Assembly: GCA_003550275.1 (NCBI GenBank)
Contig: QXCW01000002.1
Location: forward strand, 1,736,001 to 1,800,000
Origin: Flavobacteriaceae bacterium MAR_2010_72
GTDB taxonomy: Bacteria; Bacteroidota; Bacteroidia; Flavobacteriales; Flavobacteriaceae
Reading direction: 5' to 3'
Length of the DNA stretch: 64,000 nucleotides
The translations under genes and the position numbers were made by a program. Shown piece after piece: positions 35,485 to 42,856 of the stretch (positions are counted from its first letter, which is position 1; each line of letters begins with the position of its first letter). The notes beneath the pieces were generated by a model. That model saw nothing but the letters and a program-made list of their open reading frames with translations, searched no databases and was not told where the DNA came from.

Positions 35485-35615
35485 GCACAACAATGGCTAT
35501 AAGTAATTGCCTGTTCTCGCCTACTACTGAAAATCCTAGCGGATTTTCAGTTCGGTGTGTATTTGTAAGGTTAAGTGATAAAACACGCCACTACTCATAG
35601 CCGTCGACGTTGTGA
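35485..35615 (+). repeat. attC-like site 11 (131 bp)
   Basis: R' GCACAAC, arms GGCTATAAGTAATTGC and GCCACTACTCATAGCC, R'' GTTGTGA. Close relative of site 1. Confidence 0.75.
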
Positions 35616-35637
35616 GTAATCCAAAAAAAATACTATT

Positions 35638-36069
35638 ATGAAAAATTTACTGATTATTTTATTAATTATTCCATTTGCAATATTTGGACAGGACTCGGAT
35701 GAAAATCAAAAATTGGAATTGAAAGAACTGAATGAATATCTCTTCTCGGAATATGCTCTAAAAAAGAATACTAAACCTTTAAATGAAACCGCAACTGACG
35801 ATTTTATATTGATTGCTGCTCCAGGAATGATAGAAAACAAAAAACAAGCGATAGACGGCGTAGTCAATTTAAATATTTCATCAGTGAATGTAACTATGGA
35901 CAAAATTATTATAACTGGAGACGTCGGAATAGTTGTTGGAATTCTTGAAATGAAAGGGACAATTATGAAGAGACCTGTTCCTGAAAAAATTAGATATTCG
36001 AGTACTTTCATTAAAGAGGACGGAAAATGGAGGCTTAAAATGCGGACAATGACCCCGATGAGAATGTAA
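35638..36069 (+). CDS. Secreted DUF4440/NTF2-like protein (cassette 12)
   Basis: The product has 143 residues with a signal peptide (NLLIILLIIPFAIFGQ). The NTF2-like fold is recognisable: an N-terminal helix (ELKELNEYLFSEYAL), then strands ATDDFILIAAPGMIENKKQA, GDVGIVVGILEMKG and IRYSSTFIKEDGKWRLKM, the last being typical of DUF4440. It may bind a small molecule. The unit starts GTTGTGAGTA and ends TACTCACAAC. Confidence 0.82.
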   Translation: MKNLLIILLIIPFAIFGQDSDENQKLELKELNEYLFSEYALKKNTKPLNETATDDFILIAAPGMIENKKQAIDGVVNLNISSVNVTMDKIIITGDVGIVVGILEMKGTIMKRPVPEKIRYSSTFIKEDGKWRLKMRTMTPMRM

Positions 36070-36085
36070 ATTCATTAAAAACTAC

Positions 36086-36217
36086 TCACAACACCGGCTA
36101 TAATCCATTGCTAACTAAATGCTAAACCAAAAAACATTACTTTTAACTTGGCTTGATTCCTACTCCGAAAATCCTACGGATTTTCTCGCAACGGAATCAT
36201 AGCCAAACACGTTGTGC
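36086..36217 (+). repeat. attC-like site 12 (132 bp)
   Basis: R' TCACAAC, arms GGCTATAATCCATTGC and GCAACGGAATCATAGCC, R'' GTTGTGC. The interior is almost identical to site 13. Confidence 0.78.
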
Positions 36218-36327
36218 TTCATTACTCCTACGCTAAAGCTACGGAGCAGAAGCTATAACCAACCAATAAGATTCGCGCTTTGCGCCACCGCTAAAGCTTT
36301 AGCGCACGCGGTCTCGGGAAATAGAAT

Positions 36328-36444
36328 ATGATTAAATTCTTTAGATTATCGAAACTAAATTTTGTGAAACAAAATCAAAGGTCTGGTAGACCTTTGGTTG
36401 AGATAGCCGCTTGCGGAAAAAATAGAAACCGAAAATATGATTAA
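36328..36444 (+). CDS. 38-codon leader ORF overlapping the DUF6090 start (copy 1)
   Basis: ATG at 36328 encodes MIKFFRLSKLNFVKQNQ ... NRKYD. Its TAA overlaps the next ATG by eight bases (ATGATTAA), the arrangement of translational coupling. The first six residues equal the DUF6090 start. Hairpin AAAGGTCTggtAGACCTTT lies inside. A near copy is at 37319. Confidence 0.5.
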   Translation: MIKFFRLSKLNFVKQNQRSGRPLVEIAACGKNRNRKYD

Positions 36445-37156
36445 GTTTTTTAGACACATAAGGCAGCAATTAGTTTTGGAAAACAAAACTGGAAAGTATT
36501 TTAAATATGCTATAGGAGAAATTTTACTTGTTGTAATTGGAATATTGATTGCCTTATCCATAAATAATTGGAATGAAAAAAGAAAAGACAATGTTCTAAA
36601 ACAAACCTTTCTTTTGAAATTAAAATCTAATCTTCAAGATGATATATCAAAATTTAAAGAAGTAGGTGAAACTAATAAAAGGTATTTAATGCATATTGAT
36701 AGTGCTTTGACTATCGTAAATAATCACGAAGGCTATAATACGGCGGATTTACAAAGGCACTTAAAATACCTTAACCGTTCTTCTCGATTCAATACCAATC
36801 GAATAGCATTTGATAATATATTGTCAATTGGTAAAGTTAATATTATAGGAAATGATGCCATAACAGAAAAACTATTTTCTTACTACATAAAAGTCGAGGA
36901 TGAAAAAGAAGCTGTTACGGAAGGAATGGATGCATACAATCGAAATACATTTGGCCCAGCACTATTAGAATTTGATTATACAAGTTCATCTAAATTTAAA
37001 ACTAAAGCACTATCTGAATACATCGAATCACCTTTTATTATTAATAGTTTGATGTTAAAGAAACAAATGATAACGTATTTTGACAAACAAACTGATAATC
37101 TTTTACTAAATGCCTCGGAGATAAAAGAATTAGTAAGTGAAGAATTAAAAAAATAA
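36437..37156 (+). CDS. DUF6090 family membrane protein (cassette 13)
   Basis: The product has 239 residues: MIKFFRHIRQQLVLENKTGK, a membrane segment (IGEILLVVIGILIALSINN), then a helical extracytoplasmic region. It is preceded by a coupled 38-codon leader ORF. The upstream part of this cassette also carries small palindromic inserts (TCCTACGCTAAAGCTACGGA, CGCTAAAGCTTTAGCG) that the sister cassette lacks. The unit starts GTTGTGCTT and ends AAGCACAAC. Confidence 0.88.
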   Translation: MIKFFRHIRQQLVLENKTGKYFKYAIGEILLVVIGILIALSINNWNEKRKDNVLKQTFLLKLKSNLQDDISKFKEVGETNKRYLMHIDSALTIVNNHEGYNTADLQRHLKYLNRSSRFNTNRIAFDNILSIGKVNIIGNDAITEKLFSYYIKVEDEKEAVTEGMDAYNRNTFGPALLEFDYTSSSKFKTKALSEYIESPFIINSLMLKKQMITYFDKQTDNLLLNASEIKELVSEELKK

Positions 37157-37161
37157 CGAAA

Positions 37162-37293
37162 GCACAACAACGGCTATAGTTCATTGCTAACTAAATGCTA
37201 AACCAAAAATCATTACTTTTAACTTGGCTTGATTCCTACTCCGAAAATCCTACGGATTTTCTCGCAACGGAATCATAGCCAAACACGTTAGCC
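37162..37293 (+). repeat. attC-like site 13 (132 bp)
   Basis: R' GCACAAC, arms GGCTATAGTTCATTGC and GCAACGGAATCATAGCC, R'' GTTAGCC. Confidence 0.78.
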
Positions 37294-37318
37294 TTCATTA
37301 TGACCAACCATTAACACA

Positions 37319-37435
37319 ATGATAAAATTCTTTAGATTATCGAAACTTGATTTTGCTTTGCAAAATCAAAGGTCTAGTAGACCTTTGGTTGAGATAGCCG
37401 CTTGCGGAAAAAATAGAAACCGAAAATATGATTAA
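37319..37435 (+). CDS. 38-codon leader ORF overlapping the DUF6090 start (copy 2)
   Basis: Encodes MIKFFRLSKLDFALQNQ ... NRKYD, same length as copy 1, with a few amino acid changes. The stop overlaps the next ATG by eight bases. Hairpins ATTTTGctttgCAAAAT and AAAGGTCTagtAGACCTTT lie within it, as in an attenuator or small inserted element. Confidence 0.5.
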   Translation: MIKFFRLSKLDFALQNQRSSRPLVEIAACGKNRNRKYD

Positions 37436-38159
37436 GTTTTTTAGACACATAAGGCAGCAATTAGTTATGGAAAATAAAACTGGAAAGTATTTTAAATATG
37501 CTCTCGGAGAAATATTACTTGTTGTTATTGGAATTTTGATTGCACTGCAAATCAATAACTGGAATGAAAATAGAAAATCAAATGCGCTTATAAACTTATA
37601 TCAAGAAAATATAATTTTTGAGTTAAGTGAGAATCTAGTTCATTTAAAAGAATTGGACAGTATTAACAAAACTAGGAAAAGAAGTATCGAAACTTATATA
37701 AATTATTACAATTCGGAAATTTTAAACCCAAAAATTTTAAAGGAAAAAGCAGAGAGTGCTCAATTACAAATCGCTCTGTTCAATTCTAACACATATTCAC
37801 TAGAGGATTTAATGACTACAGGAAATATTAAATTATTCCCATTAGATAAAAAAAATGCCCTTTTAAAATATAAAAAGTATGAGGACCAATTTATTTTTCT
37901 ACAATCAAAGACTGTTGATTTCTTAACTACAAAGTTTGATGATTTTGAAAGAGATATCGATATAATATTTACAAATGGTTATTCTAAAAAAGAACATATT
38001 GAAGTTAAGAATTGGGCATATGACTTAAATTCTTCACAGTTTAGAAAACGAAATAATTATATCATTTCATTTTTAGAATTGTATGAATATCAAATAAATG
38101 CATTAACCAATCTAAGTAAAGAAACAATAGAGCTCAAAAATACTTTAGAGAATAAATAA
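37428..38159 (+). CDS. DUF6090 family membrane protein (cassette 14)
   Basis: The product has 243 residues with MIKFFRHIRQQLVMENKTGK and the membrane segment LGEILLVVIGILIALQINN. The first 50 residues and the upstream leader are near copies of cassette 13, while the rest has diverged strongly. The unit begins GTTAGCCTT but ends AAGCACAAC, the only unit whose ends do not match. This suggests a hybrid made by homologous recombination between two DUF6090 cassettes. Confidence 0.88.
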   Translation: MIKFFRHIRQQLVMENKTGKYFKYALGEILLVVIGILIALQINNWNENRKSNALINLYQENIIFELSENLVHLKELDSINKTRKRSIETYINYYNSEILNPKILKEKAESAQLQIALFNSNTYSLEDLMTTGNIKLFPLDKKNALLKYKKYEDQFIFLQSKTVDFLTTKFDDFERDIDIIFTNGYSKKEHIEVKNWAYDLNSSQFRKRNNYIISFLELYEYQINALTNLSKETIELKNTLENK

Positions 38160-38164
38160 CGAAA

Positions 38165-38497
38165 GCACAACAAAGAACTGAACGAAATAAAAGTAGAAAA
38201 GAGAGGGGATTATCAATGTTGCCGAAGTCTTGAGCTTCACCGTGTAAACTAACCTTAATCCTCTCTTTTGTTCTTTCTGGTTATCTAATAAATTTAATGA
38301 ATTGTAAACTTAAGCCGTGTAACACGCATTGCTTCTGATTTTGCCTTCGGCCAGTTCGCACTTCGTGCTCGTGATCTTTCGGAAAGTCCATACAAATTTG
38401 CTATCTTCGATTTAAGGTGGAAAATCCTCGCAGATGGCCACGCAACGACCCGAGCGCAGCGAATTGGCGAAGCAAATCATAGGCAAACGCATTAGGC
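38165..38497 (+). repeat. attC-like site 14, disrupted (333 bp)
   Basis: R' GCACAAC at 38165 is followed by about 150 bp unlike other sites, including a long hairpin (38197-38269). The familiar right part then follows (CATTGCTTCTGATTTTG ... AATCATAGGCAAACGC). The final core is ATTAGGC, with G of GTT changed to A. Confidence 0.6.
38197..38269. repeat. Long inverted repeat inside disrupted site 14
   Basis: AAAAGAGAGGGGATTA and TAATCCTCTCTTTT pair with a two-base bulge, with an inner hairpin GAAG/CTTC. It may be a terminator or the end of an inserted element. Confidence 0.5.
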
Positions 38498-38507
38498 ACT
38501 AGTGAAC

Positions 38508-39092
38508 ATGGAAATAGAATCACTTCTAAAATATATTAGTAGGCACATTGATTTATCTGAACAAGAAGTTTCAATAGTATCTGAACATGTAAAAATTCGA
38601 GAATATCTTAAAGGACAATTTATTGTTCAACAGGGAGACGTTTGTAAATATGAATCCTACGTTATCTCAGGTTGTGCTAAAACTTTCTTTGTTGACCAAG
38701 AAGGTAATGAACACCTTGTAATGTTTGCCATTGAAAATTGGTGGACAGCAGATTTGGGGAGTTTTATTACGCAACAACCCGCTGACTATAATGTTCAATG
38801 TTTGGAAAAAACTAAAGTAGCTCAATTTTCTCATGAAAGCCTGGAACAATTGTATGTTAAAATCCCAAAACTTGAACGTTTTTTCCGTATTATAATTCAA
38901 AACGCCTTTGTTGCCTCGCAAAAAAGAATTGTAAGGAACTTAAGCCTAACGGCCAAAGAACGGTATCGCATTTTTCGTGAGCAGTACCCAGACATTGAGC
39001 AACGTGTTCCACAGTATTTAATAGCATCTTACCTAGGCATTACGAAACAATTTTTGAGTAAGGTAAGAGCCGAACTCCTCACGGGTAACTAG
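38508..39092 (+). CDS. Crp/Fnr-family transcriptional regulator (cassette 15)
   Basis: The ATG at 38508 gives 194 residues; GTG at 38502 would add two. The cyclic nucleotide-binding-like beta-roll spans about 25-115 (GQFIVQQGDVCKYESYVISG). The C-terminal domain has a helix-turn-helix in PQYLIASYLGITKQFLSKVR. The N-roll lacks the cAMP-binding Arg/Ser arrangement, as usual for flavobacterial members. It begins 11 nt after the unit's opening core and is followed by SnoaL-like and DoxX genes, so it probably controls them. Confidence 0.9.
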   Translation: MEIESLLKYISRHIDLSEQEVSIVSEHVKIREYLKGQFIVQQGDVCKYESYVISGCAKTFFVDQEGNEHLVMFAIENWWTADLGSFITQQPADYNVQCLEKTKVAQFSHESLEQLYVKIPKLERFFRIIIQNAFVASQKRIVRNLSLTAKERYRIFREQYPDIEQRVPQYLIASYLGITKQFLSKVRAELLTGN

Positions 39093-39192
39093 ATGTTGTT
39101 AATCTAGTTTAACCTCCTTTTTACTTCTAGCTGAATTTTTTTGACAATAGCATTTCAGAGCTTTGTGTTATGAAATTTTAAATATAAAGCAT

Positions 39193-39546
39193 ATGTCAAA
39201 ATTATTAGAAAAAATCACTGATTTGAACGATTTAGTTCTACAAGGCAAGGCTATGGAAGCCTTTGAAAAATATTATGACCATGACGTCATAATGCAAGAA
39301 AAAGAGGAGCAACCCACAATTGGAAAAGAGGCCAATAGAAAAAGGGAAGAAGAGTTTTTTAGCAACCTCATAGAATTTAGAAGTGCACAGCCTCTAAAAG
39401 TCACTGTAGGAGAAAACACCACTATGGTAGAGTGGCAGTACGATTACACTCATAGAGAATGGGGAATTCGAAACTACAGCCAAGTATCCGTTCAAGAATG
39501 GAAAAACGGACAAATCATCAAAGAAAAATTTTATTATAACAACTAA
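39193..39546 (+). CDS. SnoaL/NTF2-like protein (cassette 15)
   Basis: The ATG at 39193 gives 117 residues. KAMEAFEKYYDHDVIMQEKEEQP followed by strands MVEWQYDYTHREWG and SQVSVQEWKNGQIIKEKFYY is the NTF2/SnoaL-like cone fold. There is no signal peptide. It lies between a Crp-like regulator and DoxX, a pairing often seen in bacterial stress cassettes. Ligand unknown. Confidence 0.82.
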   Translation: MSKLLEKITDLNDLVLQGKAMEAFEKYYDHDVIMQEKEEQPTIGKEANRKREEEFFSNLIEFRSAQPLKVTVGENTTMVEWQYDYTHREWGIRNYSQVSVQEWKNGQIIKEKFYYNN

Positions 39547-39556
39547 AAATCATGTT

Positions 39557-40012
39557 ATGAAAAGTAAAATATTCAATACTTCAGAATCTTTAGCACCACT
39601 TGTCACAAGACTTGTTCTAGGTTTAGTAATTTTTCCACATGGAGCACAAAAATTACTTGGCTGGTTTGGAGGATATGGATTTTCAGGAACAATGGGGTTT
39701 TTTACAGACACCAAAGGATTACCTTGGATTATAGGGTTTCTTGTAATCATTCTTGAATCCTTTGGCGCATTAGCCCTAATATCAGGATTTGCAACACGAA
39801 TAGTAGCTGTTCTTTATGTAATTCTAGCTTTAGGGATAGTGTTTACGTCTCATATTCAACATGGTTTTTTCATGAATTGGTATGGTAACCAACAAGGTGA
39901 GGGTTATGAATTTTTCATACTATGGATTGGTATGGCTATCAGTCTTATAATAACTGGATCAGGCAAGTATGCAATTGACCGAAAATTTATATGGAAACAT
40001 GCCAGTGCCTAA
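39557..40012 (+). CDS. DoxX family membrane protein (cassette 15)
   Basis: The product has 151 residues with four membrane segments. Family motifs: LVTRLVLGLVIFPHGAQKLLGWFGG and a second half with LESFGALALISGFATR. DoxX proteins are linked to redox or thiol stress. The stop codon TAA is formed by the closing core of the cassette (GCCTAAC at 40007), so the gene ends exactly in the recombination box. Confidence 0.92.
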   Translation: MKSKIFNTSESLAPLVTRLVLGLVIFPHGAQKLLGWFGGYGFSGTMGFFTDTKGLPWIIGFLVIILESFGALALISGFATRIVAVLYVILALGIVFTSHIQHGFFMNWYGNQQGEGYEFFILWIGMAISLIITGSGKYAIDRKFIWKHASA

Positions 40013-40024
40013 CATGTGTTAGCC
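40007..40024 (+). repeat. Remnant of attC-like site 15 at the right end
   Basis: GCCTAACatgtGTTAGCC: the R' and R'' boxes are joined with only four bases between, so arms and loop are deleted. AGTGCCTAA matches the unit's start TTAGGCACT. Confidence 0.6.
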
Positions 40025-40045
40025 CTGCAGTTAACTAGTGATGCT

Positions 40046-40474
40046 TTAGTCCAACTTTACGGTAACATCTTCGGGCACTCTCGCTTTGGTGTTTAAAAGT
40101 TGGGCTTCGTCACCCTCGTAGCGATTCCAAGTATATGAAAAGTTGTTGATATGGGTGATTTTACGACCGCTTTTCTCACAGGCCGCAATGAACTTAGGCT
40201 TAAGTTCTTCTAGGATGGCTCTGGCTTCATCCATAAGTCCTGGTCGTGCGAATCCTTTATCGCCCCAACCCGTTGGTGCGGTACGATCCATAAGGTTAGA
40301 ATAGCAGTTGGAGTTGCTTTTATCTCCTGGTAAGTTGGTCATTCCTATATGCATTACAAAGCGCAGGGGTTTGGCATTTGCAGTTTCGGTAGGTTTTTGT
40401 GAAGTGGCTTGTGCGTGGCCGTTTTGGGTTAGTAAAACAACAGATAGACATAGGGTTAAAGTAATCCGTTTCAT
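40046..40474 (-). CDS. Secreted protein of unknown function
   Basis: The product has 142 residues with a signal peptide (ITLTLCLSVVLLTQNGHAQ). The mature part has LRFVMHIGMTNLPGD, a Cys pair (SNCYSNL, AACEKSG) that could form a disulfide, and a helical stretch EARAILEELKPKFIAACEK. It stands opposite to the cassette array and marks return to ordinary chromosome. No family recognised. Confidence 0.7.
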   Translation of the reverse strand: MKRITLTLCLSVVLLTQNGHAQATSQKPTETANAKPLRFVMHIGMTNLPGDKSNSNCYSNLMDRTAPTGWGDKGFARPGLMDEARAILEELKPKFIAACEKSGRKITHINNFSYTWNRYEGDEAQLLNTKARVPEDVTVKLD

Positions 40475-40806
40475 AGGGTATAAAAAGGTATTAGGTTAAT
40501 GAATTTGTTAAACCTAATTTATAACAAAAATTTCGAATACAATATCATGCCTAGGCGCTATTTATTAAGATAATTTACTTTTTTATGCAGTAATTTGTAC
40601 ATCGCTTTTGTAGATGTGGTTAACAAGTTGCATATCAATACTCTAGGTCTTTATCAATAGTGTATTAGGAGGGAAGCTGGTATGCAGTTGTAGGAACGGG
40701 TCATTAAAATCCTACAGATTTTATCATTTTTTAAAAAAACTTGGTAGTTCATCGTGTTTTATAAGTATTTCATCCTATATTAGTAGCGTGTTTTCCTAAA
40801 CTAAAC
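40475..40806. other. Divergent intergenic region, nothing specific
   Basis: About 330 bp between divergent starts. No exact TAnnTTTG promoter, repeat or RNA was recognised. Confidence 0.4.
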
Positions 40807-42075
40807 ATGAATTTACCTATGAAACGCTTGAATAGCAGCGGCTTACAAATATTCGTATTAGCTACACTTTTTGTATTGACCTCAAGTGTGCTTCCGGTAG
40901 CGGTTACCAAATCGGTTAAGACCAAGTCTATCGATACCGCGCCTTTAAGGGTGATTAGTGCGCAAGCGATTGCCGTATATAAATCCCAGCAACAGGCACT
41001 ACAAGACGCCCTTACAGATTATTTTGAGAAGGCCATCGCCTCTGGAGTTTTGGTAGGAGCGGGGGTAAGCATCGTAAAAGGAGATTCGGTGATTATCTCT
41101 AATGGTTTTGGAAAACGCCATGTGAAGCATAAAGATGCCGTAGATGGACAGACCGTATTTAGACTCGGGTCGCTTTCTAAAGGATTTGCAGGCGTATTGG
41201 CTGCCAATTTAAAGTGTGATGACCAATTGGATTGGACGGACAAAGTAAGTGATTATCTTCCAGAATTTCAGTTTGGAAACCACCATACAACCCATCAAAT
41301 TACATTGGCACATCTCTTATCACAAACTTCGGGAGCGCCTTACCATAGTTATACCAATCTAATCGAAGCCGGCTTATCATTAAATGACATCGCCAGTCGC
41401 TTTAAAAATGTAACACCTATTAGTAAACCCGGAGCCTTATATAGTTATCAAAATGCCATGTTTGCACTTTCTGGTGAAGTTATGCAGCAAGTGGCAGGAC
41501 GGGACATTAACACCTTATTACGAGAAACCTTCTTTAAACCCTTAAAGATGGACCATATCTCTATGGATTATGAAGCTTTGGCACAGGAAACGAATGTTGC
41601 TTTGCCTCATAGCAAACGCCGTTATGGTTGGAATCCTTTAACACTTAACGATCATTATTACAACGCGGTTGCCGCAGGTGGTATTAACGCCAGTGCCGAC
41701 GATATGGGCAAATGGATGCGATTATTGTTAGGCCGTCACCCCGAGATCATGGATAAAACCGCCTTACAAGAGGCTTTTAATCCGTTTATACAAATTAAGG
41801 GGCATGGCAAGTATTACCAGCGTTGGCCTGGGCATGTGAGCTCGTATTATGGTTTTGGATGGCGTATCCATAAATTTAAGGAGCAGCAAACCGAGAAAAC
41901 CATGTTGCATCATGGCGGCAGTGTTAACGATTACCGAAATGAGATTGCTGTGTTTCCAGAATCCGATTTGGGTATTTGTGTGCTTATGAACAGTAATACC
42001 AAATTAGCAAGCACCGTTATTCCTGATCTATACAAGATCGTCAGTACCATTTTAAACGATTCCTATAAGGGCTAA
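40807..42075 (+). CDS. Serine hydrolase of the beta-lactamase/AmpC-PBP family
   Basis: The product has 422 residues with an N-terminal signal or anchor (LQIFVLATLFVLTSSVLPV). Class C motifs: SxxK in GSLSKGF, the Tyr-x-Asn motif in YSYQNAMF, and HHGGS near the end replacing KTG. Such proteins are usually periplasmic esterases or D-amino peptidases rather than true lactamases. It converges on the stomatin-like gene at 26 bp. Substrate unknown. Confidence 0.9.
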   Translation: MNLPMKRLNSSGLQIFVLATLFVLTSSVLPVAVTKSVKTKSIDTAPLRVISAQAIAVYKSQQQALQDALTDYFEKAIASGVLVGAGVSIVKGDSVIISNGFGKRHVKHKDAVDGQTVFRLGSLSKGFAGVLAANLKCDDQLDWTDKVSDYLPEFQFGNHHTTHQITLAHLLSQTSGAPYHSYTNLIEAGLSLNDIASRFKNVTPISKPGALYSYQNAMFALSGEVMQQVAGRDINTLLRETFFKPLKMDHISMDYEALAQETNVALPHSKRRYGWNPLTLNDHYYNAVAAGGINASADDMGKWMRLLLGRHPEIMDKTALQEAFNPFIQIKGHGKYYQRWPGHVSSYYGFGWRIHKFKEQQTEKTMLHHGGSVNDYRNEIAVFPESDLGICVLMNSNTKLASTVIPDLYKIVSTILNDSYKG

Positions 42076-42100
42076 TTTACAACTAGCGCTATACACCTTT

Positions 42101-42856
42101 CTATTTTTCCACAATCTTTGATTTCTTCTTTTTAGTAGGAAGTACTTCTTCAGGAAACGGGAAGAGAATAGTTGAGTTTTTTTCAGCCGCAATATTCGAT
42201 AAGGTTTGGTACAACCGTAACTTAATCGCCGAGGGGGACTGATCGATAAGTTTACCAGCCTCCAAAAGTTTGTTAGCCGCTTGTTCTTCAGCCACAGCAA
42301 GGATAATTCTAGCTCTTCTGGACCGTTCAGCTTCTGCTTGGTTGGCCATCATACGCCGCATGTTTTCTGGTAACTGGATGTCTTTTATTTTAACATCGCT
42401 AATTTCAATTCCCCATTCTTTAGTTTCTTTCTCAACAATTTCTTTTATGTTTTTGCCCATTTCTTCTCGTTTAGAAAGAATCGTGTCCAGTTCTACTTTA
42501 CCACACACATCCCTAAGTGCTGCTTGCGCGAGTTGGGTGATGGCAAACTTATATTCTTCAACTTCCAATACGGCCATTTCGGGGTCGATAATCTTGAAAA
42601 AAACCACACCATCGATACTACAAGGCACGTTATCTTCGGTCATTACTTCCTGTGAGTCGATGTTAAAGGTGATCACACGAATATCAACAATTTGAATGGT
42701 ATCAACAATGGGAATAATCCATCTAAATCCAGGGTTTAGGGTTTTAACAAATTTCCCGAACCTGAATTTAATAGCGCGTTTGTATTCAAAAATAATTCGG
42801 ATACCGGATAAAGCGAATACCCCAATTATAATTAGTAATATGCCTATTTTAGTCAT
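42101..42856 (-). CDS. SPFH/stomatin-like protein (slipin)
   Basis: The ATG at 42856 gives 251 residues. One N-terminal membrane segment (IGILLIIIGVFALSGIRIIF) is followed by the SPFH domain: LNPGFRWIIPIVDTIQIVDIR, DNVPCSIDGVVFFKI, ALRDVCGKVELDTILSKRE, and the helix AERSRRARIILAVAEEQAA. Stomatin-like proteins form membrane microdomains and regulate partner proteases or channels. The usual NfeD-type partner is not adjacent here. Confidence 0.92.
   Translation of the reverse strand: MTKIGILLIIIGVFALSGIRIIFEYKRAIKFRFGKFVKTLNPGFRWIIPIVDTIQIVDIRVITFNIDSQEVMTEDNVPCSIDGVVFFKIIDPEMAVLEVEEYKFAITQLAQAALRDVCGKVELDTILSKREEMGKNIKEIVEKETKEWGIEISDVKIKDIQLPENMRRMMANQAEAERSRRARIILAVAEEQAANKLLEAGKLIDQSPSAIKLRLYQTLSNIAAEKNSTILFPFPEEVLPTKKKKSKIVEK

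Larger units (their letters stand above)
25740..40024 (+). mobile_element. Integron-type gene cassette array without an integrase in the window
   Basis: Fifteen units in one orientation, each with one small gene (the last with three and one with none clear), are separated by palindromic sites that begin ...AAC and end GTT... . Thirteen sites are complete (twelve of 131-134 bp, one of 197), one is disrupted, and one is reduced to its two core boxes. In 14 of 15 units the sequence after the opening GTT is the reverse complement of the box closing the same unit, over 8-10 bp, as expected if units circulate as closed circles. attC architecture (R boxes, L boxes, unequal spacers of 3 and 5-6 nt, variable loop) is recognisable. 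No tyrosine recombinase is encoded in the window. Confidence 0.75.

Noticed and set aside
25740-40024. CRISPR array as an explanation of regularly spaced repeats
   Set aside because: The repeats are 131-134 bp imperfect palindromes separated by whole genes, not short direct repeats with spacers; no cas genes.
25740-40024. Transposon or prophage as an explanation
   Set aside because: No transposase, integrase or phage structural gene, and no common outer inverted repeats; unit ends match unit by unit instead.
40807-42075. Antibiotic resistance beta-lactamase
   Set aside because: The Lys-Thr-Gly motif is replaced by HHGGS and the family is mostly esterase-like; resistance cannot be claimed.
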